Source: Phycomyces nitens (taxonomy: Eukaryota; Mucoromycota; Mucoromycetes; Mucorales; Phycomycetaceae). Taken from it: DNA of 64,000 bases. Below are positions 10,994 to 22,671 of this stretch, one piece after another. The notes beneath the pieces are model-generated. The model saw only the letters and a program-made list of their open reading frames with translations, did no database searches and was not told the DNA's origin. The translations under genes were made by a program, and so were the position numbers. Within the stretch, counting starts at the first letter, position 1; each line of letters starts with the position of its first letter. The stretch covers positions 8,494,001 through 8,558,000 of the forward strand of contig JAHRBC010000002.1 in NCBI GenBank assembly GCA_022702545.1, written 5' to 3'.

Positions 10994-11548
10994 GAGACAT
11001 TTGGGGATTAAACCCAGATAGCGTCAACTACTATAAAAGGAAATTTGCGCTGAATGTTACACGAAAATAGCGACAATTCGAGCAGATTTCATCGCTAATA
11101 GCGACAGTACAGGCGTTATTCTGCTTTTTGAAATAAACCAATCAGATATGTTATAGTCTGGCTTGTATATCGCCGAATATAATGCAAGTTTGAAAGTTTG
11201 CTCATTAAGTGGTGTATCGTCTTCTATAACATGTTGATTCTCATTATTAAAGACTCTGGTATTACCAAAGATGTTACCAAGACGTTCTACATTGAATCGG
11301 TAGAGATTTTTGCAAAATTTGTTTCCATATCCTGACATTTTTGTATATGTATAAAACGCAAAAGAGGAAGAACTATAATCTCAGAATGTATTTTTTAAAT
11401 TACAGTCACTATATTATCAAATTACATTGCCTAAAAAATTTCTTAAAACGGATAGCGATTGAAAGTTATGACGACGTCTCATATTTCTAAAATAAGGATT
11501 GCGATAAATCTGAAATTTGGGTGTCTGGGTTTAATTCCCAAATGTCTC
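10994..11548 (-). mobile_element. 555-bp TIR element inserted in the palindromic satellite
   Basis: The ends are inverted repeats of about 26 bp: GAGACATTTGGGGATTAAAC at the left and the complement of GTTTAATTCCCAAATGTCTC at the right, with one mismatch. TA lies immediately outside both ends. Removing the element and one TA restores a linker resembling GCCAAGTGAATATCTG, which exists intact at 12401. A short minus-strand frame (11057-11338, 93 aa, starting MSGYGNKFCKNLYRF) fills half of it and has no recognised domain. It may be a non-autonomous Tc1/mariner-type (MITE-like) element. Confidence 0.75.
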
Positions 11549-11635
11549 TAATGTCTGTAAGAAGCGCTTCTTAGCTGAGTTTATTTCTGTAAGAAGTGCT
11601 TCTTAGCCAAGTGCATTTCTGTAAGAAGCGCTTCT

Positions 11636-12392
11636 TGTCAGGAACCGATCTAGGCAAAGGCAAGAACAGAGAAAAACAGACAGAGAGTTTGAAGATATAT
11701 TCCTTTAATAAAGATGTTGTTCGCTTGATCCTTCTATGATCAAGCTCTAGGGGTATTTATATGAATATTTCTAGCTAATAAGCAACCGGTTATCTCATGG
11801 AAATTCTGTGACTTCTATATTTGTAAAAATATGTAATCTGCGCCTGTAATGTAATATCTCTGCTACATTATCAAAGCTGGGGAAATTGTTGATTCACGAA
11901 CTGTAAAAAAGTGGAGGAATTGTTAGAGAAAAATAGATGTTTAATGAAAAATAAATGTTTTTATAAGCGGTTAATGATGAGGGAGATTTAGTACACATTA
12001 TTGTTTATGAGTAAAAAGATAACTATAGAGATTCTTTAATGATTTTGCATTTTAATCCATTTTATACCCTGTGGAAATTTTGGGCAAAATATTCCTAGAA
12101 ACACTAAAAATCGAGAACATTTTCCTGTCTTTGTCCACAGACTTTCCACAACTGAAACCGAACAGGAAGCATTTTTGCTTTTTAAAACCCAGTTTAATCC
12201 CAGACCCATGGAAATTTTAAATTTCCATGAGATAACTGCTTGCTTAATGTCTACTAAGATAATTATAATGATTGGTTCTATGGAGTGTCTTTACAAGGAA
12301 AGCAAGGGAAGAATACTATTGGTCTTAGAGGTGCGATGTCCAGATCTGGTTATGATTGGTCAATCAATTTTACCAATAGGATGTTTCTTACA
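11636..12392 (+). mobile_element. Solo LTR, 757 bp, with 5-bp target duplication CTTCT
   Basis: It begins TGTCAGGAACC and ends TTTCTTACA (TG...CA), and is bracketed by CTTCT at 11631-11635 and 12393-12397. The duplicated bases are part of the satellite palindrome, which is split by the insertion. No internal retrotransposon genes remain, as expected after recombination between two LTRs. The orientation is arbitrary. Confidence 0.85.
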
Positions 12393-12817
12393 CTTCTTAG
12401 CCAAGTGAATATCTGTAAGAAGCGCTTCTTAGCCAAGTGCATTTCTGTAAGAAGCGCTTCTTAGCTGAGTTTATTTCTGTAAGAAGCGCTTCTTAGCCAC
12501 GTGCATTCCTGTAAGAAGCGCTTCTTAGCTGAGTTTATTTCTGTAAGAAGCGCTTCTTAGCCACGTGCATTCCTGTAAGAAGCGCTTCTTAGCTGAGTTT
12601 ATTTCTGCAAGAAGCGCTTCTTAGCCACGTGCATTTCTGTAAGAAGCGCTTCTTAGCCACGTGCATTTCTGTAAGAAGCGCTTCTTAGCTGAGTTTATTT
12701 CTGTAAGAAGCGCTTCTTACACCACATCTAGTGAAAAATAAAGCAGAGTATACTGGTTTTTCCGTTAGAATTTGCCCAAATGGCAAACAAGTTTGAGCAC
12801 TAACATATATAATTTGG

Positions 12818-15705
12818 GGGGAATTCTTGATACACTCCCTCAATACACTCCCTCCGCCAAAAAATCAAAAAAGTGTGACGTAGACTTTTCGTGAGGATTG
12901 TAATTATTTCTTCATACACTCCTTCAATACACTCCCTCCTACACTCCCACTAAAAGAAAATTAAAAAAGTGTGACGTAGACTCTTTTATAAAGAGTGAAT
13001 TTCAGTGTTCATATTTTCAAACCTTCTTTGAACTTTACCTTGTCAAAATGTTTTCTCAATCTAATCGAACTCGCGATAACATGAACACCGAATTCAAGAA
13101 AAACTTTGCCATTGGCAGACAATTTCAATCGAAAGAAGAGCTTACCGAAACTGTCAAAAGCTTTGGAAAGAAATACAACGTCATTTTTTCCATCAAAAGC
13201 TCGAGTCTTAAGCAAGGCAAATTTGCTTACATTTGCAAGCATGGAGGATTGAAGCGTGAATTGGAAAAGAATTCTGCTGGAATTGAGAAGCATGAATCGA
13301 TCGAAGGCGCCGAGACCATGAAGAAAGAAGTGAAACGGAGCACCCAAAAGTTTGATTGTCCTGCTTCTTTCAACTTGTTTGATTTCACCATAACAAGAAG
13401 CAACATGGAGCACAACCATCCCATCTCACAGGACAACACTACTTATGCAGTCAATCGTAAGCAGCCACCTAAAATTATGGAAAAAATCTACACTATGTTG
13501 GCTAGTGGGCATAAAGACCCAGTTACAAGTGTTATGGACGTAAGTGCATATATCAACACTTGACAACTATTTCTAAATTATTTTTACCTAGACTTTGAAA
13601 GCTTTGAATGTAACGAATATCATCAAAAAGGACATTCATAACATCCAAACTCTTTTTTTTGAAGAATGAGAATGGAAAAGAAATGTTTCTTCTTATATCC
13701 CATCTTGAAAGCATTGGATATACTGTTCGTATTCAAGTAGAGACGAAAGGGGACATGCAAGAAGTCAAAGGAATCTTCTTTATTCACCATGCAGCGATTC
13801 AAGAGGCAAGAATTTGGCCCGAGGCAGTTACGATCGATGCAACCTACAAGACCAATGCCCACAAGCTGTCTCTTGTAAATGTCGTTGGCACAAGTAATGC
13901 ATCCTCTGATAAAGGAAACAATAAGCTGCAAACTTTTGCAATTGCAGCAGCTTTTGTTAATTCAGAAACCGAGGCTACATACACCTGGATCCTAGAGGAA
14001 TTGCGAGAGGCCATTTGGCCTACAAATAAACACCCTTTGTCTTCAGTTTTTGTCACTGACAATGAGCAAGCTTTGCGCAATGCAATTGGTGCTATTTTCC
14101 CCGAAAGCCAGCACTTGCTCTGTTCCTGGCATTTGTGGAATACCATGGCAACGAAGCTCCCAATTGGAACAATAGATTCAGCCGAGTATAATCTTCGTCG
14201 TGCTCAAGCTGAATTGGAGTTCAAGGCGATCATGTCTAGCTTTGACGAAGCAAGCTATAAGGAGGCGCTTGGCAGCTTTGAACAGCTGATCACAACCCAT
14301 GGCTACTTCAAGAACAATGGAAGTTTGGCATTGCGTTACTTGAAGGATGTGTAAGCTATAGTGCTTTTGTTAAAGTCTTTTACTAATCATAATCTTGTAT
14401 TAGTTTGCTCCAGGATGATGAGGTCAAACACTGGGTGGGTATGTATGCCAATGATCACCCTCACATGGGAAACCGAACTTCTGGAAGAGCAGAGAGCTTC
14501 CATTCAGGTTTGAAAAGAGCTTTGGGTAGCCAGTCTGCATCCAAGCTCACGCTTACTGTTAAGCGAATGAATGCGTACTATGAGCAAAAGGTAAATGGTT
14601 AATCCCAGACAACCCACCATCCATATTTTAACTTTTTTAAAGAGACAAAATCGCTACAGAAAGCTAAATGTTGAGAGGATCAGCATCGACTCAGTTCTGT
14701 TTGACAGAGAGAAAGAGTTTAGATTTAAAAATCTTGCTTTTAAAGTTGTCAGATTTGCAATGGACAAGATCAGGACTAACACAATCACTAGCCTGCAATC
14801 TGATTTTGTTTCAAGAGGTGCCAATTGCAAGTGCTGGGATCGCATCAGATACAAGCTGCCATGCCCTTGCATCATTGCTGCTAGTCCTGAAGTTTTGCCT
14901 CTTGACATTGTTGATATGCGCTGGCGGTTTGAACATGACCAAAGTTTGTATCTTGAAAGGAATTATGCTAAGCATAACCTTTATATGTTCTGACTGATAT
15001 TTCTTTGCATAGACTTTGAAGAGAAAAAAGAGAATGTCCCTCTCAGCTGTGTTGTTGAGCCTTATCCAGATAACAAAGAAAACTTAGGTAAGTGCTAAGA
15101 ATCTATGGAGGCTTCTAGGGGTGCATTTATACAGGTAAGTATAATATCAGAGTACCGTTAAAAGAAAATAAAACTCCAATTTATGATAAAGAGGGACCTT
15201 GTTTTTTCTTGGAAATAAAACCCAAATAAATCTGATTACCACAACTTTCATAAAACTTGGCTATTATATATGCTTTATTAAAGGCTTAATTTTAATGACC
15301 CATAAATCATATTACATACTTTTATTTGCGCTTCTATGAATGCCTCCCAAATGCCCATAAAGAACTCTAAATTAATTGCTTCATGTGTTTCTTTTATTTT
15401 TACGTAAATAATAGAATCTGCAAATAATTCTACTGTCAACTTTGCTTTGGTTTCCGAGCCAACTTCCTCTGTTTAGAACAATGATAAGGACTATTCTTAT
15501 AGTAAAAGAAAAGATTTTTTTAATTAGATAAATGCTAAACCCATTATGATTATCTGATTATGTTTATTAGGTGAAGATTTTGATGATACTGAAATTGATT
15601 CTATGAGTATTTTATTGAAAAGCAACAAAGATGCTGATAAGTTTGATGAAAGTAAGTATATAAAATTATATTGGTCATTTCGTGAAACTCTTGTTCTTGG
15701 TCTGA
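12818..15705 (+). mobile_element. MULE-B1: 3'-truncated Mutator-like element
   Basis: The left terminus carries two tandem blocks built from TACACTCCCTC, GTGTGACGTAGACT and TTGTAATTA motifs. The same terminal organisation occurs at 56921 (left end of MULE-B2), and its innermost part occurs inverted at 61125-61215. Similarity to MULE-B2 runs through the transposase gene and stops at about 15705, before the OTU-coding exons. An LTR begins about 130 bp further on. The start at 12818 is approximate, and no right terminus or target duplication is present. Confidence 0.75.
13048..15654 (+). pseudogene. Mutator-like transposase, broken copy (MULE-B1)
   Basis: Exons resemble those of 57126-61098 almost base for base: 13048-13539, about 13591-14352, 14403-14591, about 14643-14945 and short 3' exons. 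Visible parts are an N-terminal zinc region ending MEHNHPIS, DDE aspartates in TIDATYKTN and FVTDNEQA, CSWH, the glutamate in GRAESFHSGLK and a SWIM-like CKCWDRIRYKLPCPC. An eight-T run near 13652 (seven in MULE-B2) shifts the frame, and a TAG interrupts a later exon near 15475 where MULE-B2 has CAG. The OTU part is missing altogether. Confidence 0.8.
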
Positions 15706-15833
15706 GGTATATGGTTTGTTAGTATCTTTTAAGGGAAATAAGAATACTGTGATAGTGTTATTTATTGAAGAAAGAATATTATGATTGCTTATATGCTATT
15801 ATTCAAATTCCCTTGTAATTAAAGTCCCCGTCG

Positions 15834-16347
15834 TGTAATGGTTGGTTATCACTGTAGTAGTGTGAAGTGTACGTGTGTCTGGTGTGTAACTGTTCCTGAG
15901 ATGTTAACTTGCCAGGGTCATTAGCAAGTAGTAACCAGAGATCGGTTGTGGAGTCTGTATTTCACTTAACTGTGGTGTGTATACCACAGTTATAAGTTAT
16001 TATTCTCAGGTAACAGAGAGGGATGGCTACTTGCTTGTTTCCTCGAAACAAGTATAGTGCAATCACAAAAAAAGGAGAATAGGCATCTCTGTGGGCCTCG
16101 ATATATATCCAGGGCTTTGTCCGAGACATCCTCTGGAGTAGATAACCAAAAAGATCTTCTTTTATTAAAACGGTTCGTGATCCTATTTCATATCCTACTT
16201 TTCATAGGTGTTACAACAATCTATCGATTAGGGAAAGCCCTATGTATCTTGCTACGGACAGGCTGCCCAGGTCCGAACCGGAAAATAGTCTCACTATTCT
16301 ACATAGCTTCGTACAGAAATACATTCAGTTAGGAAGAGCTCCTTACA
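15834..16347 (-). mobile_element. LTR, about 515 bp (same family as 23871-24395)
   Basis: On the minus strand it runs from TGTAAGGAGCTC to CATTACA. It shares long blocks with the LTR at 23871-24395, including AGAATAGTGAGACTATTTT, a GGTTCGGAC block, and AGTATAGTGCAAT on the plus strand. It ends just 21 bp before the start codon of the gene at 16369, so it may contribute that gene's promoter or leader. No target duplication is seen, so the boundaries are tentative. Confidence 0.6.
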
Positions 16348-16368
16348 ACTTTACCCCATTTATCTCCA

Positions 16369-18108
16369 ATGACATTGCTTCTCAAATTGATTCATCAATG
16401 TTACAAATGTCATGAAACTTTTACTGATGCTGGAAACTTAAGGGCACATTTAGTTAATGTTGAAGGTAAGATCTTTGTAAAACAAAAAAAAAAGTTCTCA
16501 TCTAATCATTACTTTAGGCTTAAACTTTGTAAAACCTTTGAACAAACGACGAAGAAACACAAAAGAGCGAGTATAGATCGCGCAAGTAATCCAAGAAAAA
16601 GGATCTTAACATCTTTAACTTTTAAATAGAGTCTTATTCTACAAGGCAAAGCGTGGAGAAACTGAAGTATGGATTCATTCACGCGTTTATGAATTTATTG
16701 CTAATAGTTCCATTTTCAGCCAGATAACCTGAAAACCGCATATGCTTGTCCGAACTGTACTGACTATTATGATACAGAAAAGAAGTTTGAAGAACATTAT
16801 AGGAAAGATCATTTGTCAGGTAGGGAACAACTTTTTTTTTCATTGGTTGCAAACTGAAATACTTATTAAATGGAAAAATGCGTATAGGAGGCGATCAAGT
16901 GATCCTTGCACATAAAAGACAGTGTTTCAGTATTTCAACCCCAGTCAACACAGCACTCCACGGGCCTAAATTTAAATCCACTGATATTGTACGACTTCAA
17001 CCTTTTGTACGCATGGCAATTGAAGGCAGCCCAGATATTTGTGAGGAAGATGCAGCCCTCATTCAAGAAAATCAAGAAAACCAACGTACATTGTGCACAC
17101 TATCGCAGTACACGGACCAAATTTCTTTGATTCGTGAATGCTTGGCACTTGATAAAGCCAATAAAATACCACTTTTTGTTTGGGCGCGTGCTTTGGAAGG
17201 GGATAACACAACAAAGCAACAGCGCTTCCATCGTCTTGTCCAACACATAACTACATGGTTTTCTTCAAGATGCGAAAGAACAACTCCTGTAAAGACAAAT
17301 CATGAAAGAACTTTTTTCATCGACTTTATTGTGCCAATATTTCAATATTTTCATGACCAAGTCCAATATTTGCAATTTCAATGGTAAGATGTTTATGAAT
17401 ATATTAGAAATATGCTAATTGACAAATTACGATGATTAAAACTAATATATACCGTTGGTCCATAATGCATTACAGGTGCGAAGTCTACATCAAAAGTAGA
17501 AGTACAGGATTAGTTGATATAAGAACATGGACAAAAGACAAGGGCGGATACGCTGATGGAATTGGCTGTACTGGGCAAGATGAACGTTTGTTGATGGAGG
17601 CGTCTTCTGGTGGCTTGGAAGAGGATCTTGATCATACTCTTGGTGATTCTTTGAAACTGTTGGAAAATCTTGCAGCAATGTTAAGCACATACCGTGCAAA
17701 ATACCTTGACAGCAATAAGACGACATTTTCAAGACTAAGGGTATTTGGCATTCAGTGCATCAAGACAACAATTACACTTGTCTCGGTCTCAGCACCTGGT
17801 GACGGCAGATTTTTATACCATACGCCACGCACTTCTCAAATTCCAACCACATTTGATGAACGATATCATTTGCTTTCTTTATTTGAATTATTGGCATATT
17901 TGTTGGTATGTATAGCCGTTAAGGCCGTTTGTTGGCGTACCAGAATGCAATTAAATTTTTGTAATAACGTATCATACTATAGGATGTATGCCAAGAACAA
18001 GACGAAGTAATAACACAGCTCCAAAAAGAGCACACAAGCTATATCGAGGTACCAAAGGACAAGCGTTTAAGGAATGTTGCTTTTAAGAATTATCCTAATA
18101 ACTCCTGA
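16369..18108 (+). CDS. Zinc-finger protein with ADGI...EASSG nuclease-like domain (family 2)
   Basis: Five exons (16369-16465, 16724-16819, 16888-17383, 17476-17905, 17983-18108) sum to exactly 415 codons, 414 aa, with all junctions in phase. Two C2H2-like fingers open the protein: CYKCHETF...LRAHLVN, which lacks an obvious second His, and CPNC...FEEHYRKDH. A helical middle ends in FQWCEVYI. The C-terminal domain has YADGIG, then LLMEASSGG, then D-SLKLLENL and FGIQ, an order shared with 24599-26690 (ADGI, IVETTG, VFFVQ). The D...E-x-S/T-S/T-G arrangement resembles a modified PD-(D/E)XK core without the lysine; that is inference. An LTR abuts the start, and exon 4 is duplicated at 22672-23035. 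The function is unknown. Confidence 0.75.
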
Positions 18109-18224
18109 TAAATATCTTAATGTGTTTGAATAACAGAGCTTTTTGTTTTATTTTATTTTTTAAAATGTTTTATCTGATCTGTGATCCGGAAAAGCTTGTG
18201 CATTTACGTTGTACGAATGCAACC

Positions 18225-18435
18225 CCAAGTGAAGGTGAAAAATCACGGCCAGATACTGTCATCTGAAAGACAATAACTGGAATATAAAGGAGGTATTAGG
18301 TACAGAGAAGTCAAGGTAAATAAAGGCAGTTCAAACAGACACGTCTTATGCATGTCTCTTCGTCTGGCAACTTTCAACAAAAATGCTATTGATGTGAACA
18401 AATTGGATGGTACACTTGTATTTCAAATCCATGGT
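18225..18435 (+). pseudogene. Fragment of family-1 nuclease-like gene (RPD...EVK)
   Basis: The frames read EKSRPDTVI, then after a frame change GIRYREVKV, then RLATFNKNAIDVNKLDG and FQIHG. This order matches GRPDAMIS, GFAEVKS and RLGLFSKNAID of the gene at 55257-56911. A GTAAGA donor follows, with an intron reaching TATAG just before the 444-bp repeat at 18541. Zinc-finger and N-terminal parts are absent. Confidence 0.6.
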
Positions 18436-18540
18436 AAGAAACCACTCAACTGCGTTGAATATCATTACAAAGATTGAGTGGTTTGATTCATAACCTACTA
18501 CTCCTTTCCATTATAATTTTTACAAATAAATTTATAGTAC

Positions 18541-18984
18541 TGAGACGGTGTGCGTGGTGGTTGGTGGCCACCACCTTGAAAGTAAAGGCCAGGCAAAGTA
18601 GAGCGGAGTGCGAAGAAGGAGAAGTGAAGGAATAGACCTGAAGGCAAAGGAGGGCATAAGTGAGGAAGTTTTGTGAAGGAGAATAAAGATCTCTCTTTAC
18701 CGCGTTAAAAACACTTTTGTTTCTATATTCTGAAAACTGACTACTATTCCCATACGCCTAGTCATAAATATTATTTGACACATCCAAACCCATTAATGAG
18801 TGCAGATCAATTGTCTAGACAGATCTTGACAGTAGTTTATTGTCCCTTGTTACCACGCCTCCAATTGGAATAATAACCACTGATAGCTACTAACCCGGCT
18901 ATAAACACTAGATAACTTGAGCATCCTTCCTCAGAATAGCCTCGTAACCAGTTACTTTGCCCAACTCAAATACCCTACGTGTCA
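18541..18984 (+). mobile_element. 444-bp LTR-like repeat, copy A
   Basis: It starts TGAGACGGTGTGCGTGG, ends CCCTACGTGTCA (TG...CA) and carries an AATAAAG motif. Near-identical copies lie at 23036-23479 and 35262-35707, and flanking sequence diverges abruptly at the same points in all three, which fixes the ends. No copy shows a target duplication, so solo LTR is the best but unproven interpretation. Confidence 0.65.
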
Positions 18985-19052
18985 GTTCCAAGCCAAAGAT
19001 CGTGGCTTTCTTTTTTAGGCAGGAGTATATTCGGATAACTTACCAAACCCAC

Positions 19053-19292
19053 TGTATCGATTATGATACAATAACTTCTCTCTCTGACATCTTTGGCTTA
19101 GGGCGCTTAGGTGATGAAGAGAGCGTTTAAGGTCTTATTTGTTAGGGTAGTGGTTTAGTGAGAATTCTTGCGAGTGCACTGTTCAATTGATACGCAATGT
19201 TTAGTGGGAAGAAGACCGAGTTTATCTGAATGTGTTCAGTAGTGATTATATAGGGGTGGCCAAATATGACTTTGACGTTGACCTCCGTCACA
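19053..19292 (+). mobile_element. Solo-LTR-like repeat, 240 bp (same family as 8362-8623)
   Basis: TGTATCGATTATGATACA at the start and CCTCCGTCACA at the end match the inverted copy at 8362-8623. The 18985-19052 spacer and 19293-19539 hold no gene; the latter includes a T8/A9 homopolymer junction. Confidence 0.5.
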
Positions 19293-19539
19293 CCTCTATT
19301 AATTCCACTTGAAAGTTAAAGGGTCTATTTTGTTTTTTTTTTAAAAAAAAAATAGGTCTTTATACAATATGGTTCAATATATTTTTGAGTTTAGCATCTA
19401 GGTTGTTTTCGTTTTTGGTCTACATGACTTAATTTGTACTATTAAAACAATAGCCAAAAAAATGGTTTATTTCGATATATTATATAGGTGATGAGTGAAA
19501 AAGAATTTATTTGGGTCACAAATGAAGAATGTGTTGATT

Positions 19540-20281
19540 TTAGTCCTCTTTTTTTAATGCTCTTTTTAAATATCTTCGTCTCTTCAACTGTTTTATTTCT
19601 TTACTAATTTCATTTATCGCGCGTTTAGTGCTAAGCATCCATTGACTGCTAGGGGTAGTATCACTATTGGTGATATCAGGATTTGCCTGCGATGAGGGTA
19701 TAGGTGTGGTGGAAGTATTTGTGATATCAGGATTTGCCTGCGATGAGGGTATAGGCGTGGTGGAAGTATTGATGATATCAGGATTTGCCTGCGATGAGGG
19801 TATAGGCGTGGTGGAAGTATTGGTGATATCAGGATTTGCCTCTGATATAGATGTGAGCGCAGTGGTAGTGGTGGCAGATTGAGCATTAATACGTTGAGAA
19901 ATAGAACGATTGCCAAAGTTTATCTTTTGAAAAGCATAAGTAGCCAAAGTGCCATCAGAAAATTGTGTTGGGTGAATTGTAAAATGCATATTGTTTATAG
20001 TAAGGCCTTGTTCAACATGAGTGTTATAAAAAACAAATGCACTTTCAATGGTTGAAAAATGCAGATATGAAGCACTATGAAGAAAAGAATGGCAAAGTTA
20101 GTAATTAAGTAAAAACTTGATCAAGGATACACTCAGACATTGTGTCTTTACAAATCTCTTTCAACAAGTTAAGATTTAAACATCTTAGAATATCTTTTAT
20201 TTGACGGTTCGTCATGTTTACTGCTGAAACGCTTTTTACGCACACTTGCTTGTTGGGTTTATGACAGCCATTGCATACCAT
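19540..20281 (-). CDS. Small two-exon protein with 17-residue tandem repeats
   Basis: Exon 1 20281-20133 and exon 2 20074-19540 are separated by a 58-bp intron (GTGTAT donor, TTACTAAC branch-like site, CATAG acceptor) and give an in-phase 227-aa protein. The N-terminus has C-x2-C-x7-C (CNGCHKPNKQVC), a possible zinc site, then a basic helix. The middle contains HFSTIESAFVFYN. After this come three copies of a 17-residue unit (QANPDITNTSTTPIPSS), encoded by 51-bp DNA repeats at about 19670-19840, and a basic C-terminus (KQLKRRRYLKR). I do not recognise the family. The intact frame argues for a real gene, either of the host or of a transposon accessory type. Confidence 0.55.
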
Positions 20282-20488
20282 GTTGATTACTATTGGGAAA
20301 CCTGAAAAACACAGCTACAGAAATTATCTCCAATTTCGAATATAGTTTCGCCAAGCCCCTGATATGATCTCACATTAATGTAACCAATAATTAGGTTCAA
20401 CATAATTGTTATAAGAATTGAGACTGTTTTTTGTTTTTTAAAAAAAGTATAAAAACACACATTTTCTTTCATCCTCATTTTGCACCTT

Positions 20489-20633
20489 TCTTCTGCCTTC
20501 GGGTATTCTGCCTTCGGGTATTCTGCCTTCGGGTATTCTGCCTTCGGGTATTCTGCCTTCGGGTATTTCTGCCTTCGGGTATTCTGCCTTTGGGTATTTC
20601 TGCCTTTGGGTATTTCTGCCTTCGGGTACCTTT
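20489..20633. repeat. Minisatellite of TCTGCCTTCGGGTAT units
   Basis: About nine units of 15-16 bp (CTGCCTTCGGGTATT or ...TTTC with C/T changes). It is translated on both strands, but no supported gene covers it. The surrounding 20290-21045 is AT-rich with poly-T/A runs and no gene. Confidence 0.75.
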
Positions 20634-21045
20634 TTTTTAAAAAGTAAAAATGAAAAAAACAAACATATTTACTCGCAAAATAAGGAGTTAAAAATACAAA
20701 TTTTGAGCTCGGAATCACTGTTATCTTGTTTTCCACACAGTGCACAAACCTCACTTTTAAGTAAAAAAGAAACAAGTTGATTTTCAAATGGTCAGTTTAC
20801 CACAAACATATTTTTTGGTCTGTCTTTTCAACCTTTATATAAATTTGAGCTCACAAGCCAAATCAACGCCAAAGGACTGTTTTTTTTTAAATCTCATTTT
20901 GCAGCTTATTATTTTTGTCAAAGGGCGATTCTTGATAACATAACTTTGAGTACATGCACTATGGCGCGAGGGGCGATAAATGTGAACGAAACGGTAGCAT
21001 AAATACCGTTTTTTGAAACCGAATTTTTGACATTATTATCTGTAC

Positions 21046-22658
21046 ATGTTGTACTATAAAAAGGTAGTATAATTTTTTAGAGTACTCTACTATTCTACTG
21101 TGCTAACTGATAGTTGTATATATCTCAGTTTAAGAATGAGGTGTTTGAAGATGAGGAAGATGCTTTTCTAGCTAGTGTTATGAACAAAAAGTCCTGTTTC
21201 CAAGAGAAATTGTTTGGCCATGCATGCAAGTTGCTGAAGAAGGATTTAGACGCACAAGAAGACATGATGCTCAAGTATGATTAAGGGCATTAAGATATTG
21301 ATCTGATCAATTGTATTTCCTGTTAGGTTGTCTCTTTCTAGTATCATAAACATGCTCCAGCCCGACACATATGAAGTATTAAAAAAGATCTTTAACAAGA
21401 GAGAGATAGAGACACTTGAGATTCCAGAGCCAAGTGTATATATTGGACTATCAGAAAAAGACAAAACGCTGTTAAAGAGAATACTTAAAAGGTAAAGGCT
21501 TAGAAAAGAATGGGTTGGCCTTGTAATACAAATCCTTGGAATAACCCTTGCTTGCTATAGTGGAGGCAAGTGGTGCAACACAGACAGCATGATGATCGAG
21601 ATACTGAGCGAGCAACTTCAACTAAGCAAATCACAAATGAAGGGCAGCGACACTTACAAGATGCTTGATATCTTGAGATATCTGTAAGTTGGAAGGCTGA
21701 AACGCAATAACCCTCTCCGTTGACGTTTGTTTAATTTAACAGGATTGACAACATTGGCCAATACACGGAGATAGACAGTGAGTTGACGGCATATCGCCAT
21801 TTTGCCAAGCTCTTGGACTGCTTATTCCAAGAGACAAACTTGATGTTGTTGGAGTATGTAGAGCATTATTTATACATAATTACCGTTGTGTTTTATATTA
21901 ATTTTGAGATTCTGATTTCTAGTGGTGAACCTGTTTGCCTAGCTGTCAAAGAAGAAATAATAGGCACCCACTCTCTTTATCCTTTGGCAGAAGGAAATGC
22001 ACTGTCGACTTGCAGCATCAGAAAGATCGATGCCATTATTGCTACCAAAGTTAATAAAGAGTGTGTTGAGTTGTCGACCAATGAGTGGAAGAAGAGCAAT
22101 GTGAGCTCAACAATAACCCTTAAGCAGCAATCAAAAAGCTTGCGTTCCAATCTGTGCATTTTGAATCAGTTGGAACGCAAGTTCAATATCCAGACCAGGA
22201 ACATCTTGGCCATAGATTTCCTTGGTAAGCATTTGTGAACATTATTTGTTATCTTCAAAATCTTACAATGTTGACAATTTTCGATACATAGGCTACAAAG
22301 GCTATCTTTATAGTCTTGAGAAGAAAAAAGGGGTTGCTGTGGCAAATTTGGTAGAAGAGCTTGTACTTCCAACCAAGAAGTCGGATATTGAGCATGTCCT
22401 CCAGACAATCAATGCTCTGTTTATACTAAAGGTAAGGCTGCCTTGTCACTTTTTTCTACTCGCAAAACTTATCCTTTTCTCCCTTGAAAGAATAATGCGC
22501 TAAAGCTTGCGGAACAAGTTGAAAACCAAGCACCAAGAAGCAGACTGAGGGGCATTATTCGACGAAAAGAGTTTAGGACAACTCCTTGCAAAACTCCTCG
22601 AGTGATGTTCTCACCCAAGTTAAAAAAGAGAAAGCTAGATGAAGAATATCGACAATAA
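21046..22658 (+). CDS. NEWKK-type nuclease-like protein (family 3), intact 390-aa frame
   Basis: Eight exons (21046-21063, 21129-21274, 21327-21491, 21561-21683, 21743-21853, 21923-22224, 22292-22431, 22491-22658) sum to 391 codons with every junction in phase and GT-AG borders. The N-terminal half is helical and acidic. The C-terminal half has KIDAIIATK, CVELSTNEWKKS, a QQSKSLRSN helix, then DFLGYKGYLYSL, VANLVEELVLP and FILK. The D...E...EWKK order fits a PD-(D/E)XK-like active site (inference). The inverted copy at 31483-32262 carries extra upstream acidic coding sequence (EEEEKEEEIK), so this copy may have lost its original N-terminus and use Met 21046. Function unknown. Confidence 0.7.
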
Positions 22659-22671
22659 AATATATGTAAAA

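Larger units (their letters stand above)
10774..12718. repeat. Satellite of about twenty 32-bp units with palindromic core, twice interrupted
   Basis: Units of 32 bp consist of the 14-bp perfect palindrome AAGAAGCGCTTCTT plus a 16-18 bp linker that varies among GCCACGTGCATT, GCCAAGTGCATT and GCTGAGTTTATT types. Seven units lie at 10774-10990, three at 11558-11635 and about ten at 12393-12718. The gaps are a TA-flanked element and a solo LTR described separately. No promoter or coding sequence is recognised in it, and the 10390-10773 flank is featureless AT-rich DNA. The function is unknown; candidates are a protein-binding array or the subterminal zone of a larger element. Confidence 0.85.

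Noticed and set aside
10774..12718. Regular palindromic repeats resembling a CRISPR array
   Set aside because: The spacers are only a few recurring linker types, the context is eukaryotic with introns, and there are no cas genes.
15824..15865. tRNA-like start (TCCCCGTCG then TGTAATGGTTGG, like an acceptor strand and A box)
   Set aside because: No matching anticodon arm, B box or 3' acceptor strand follows; the TGTAATGG coincides with an LTR end.
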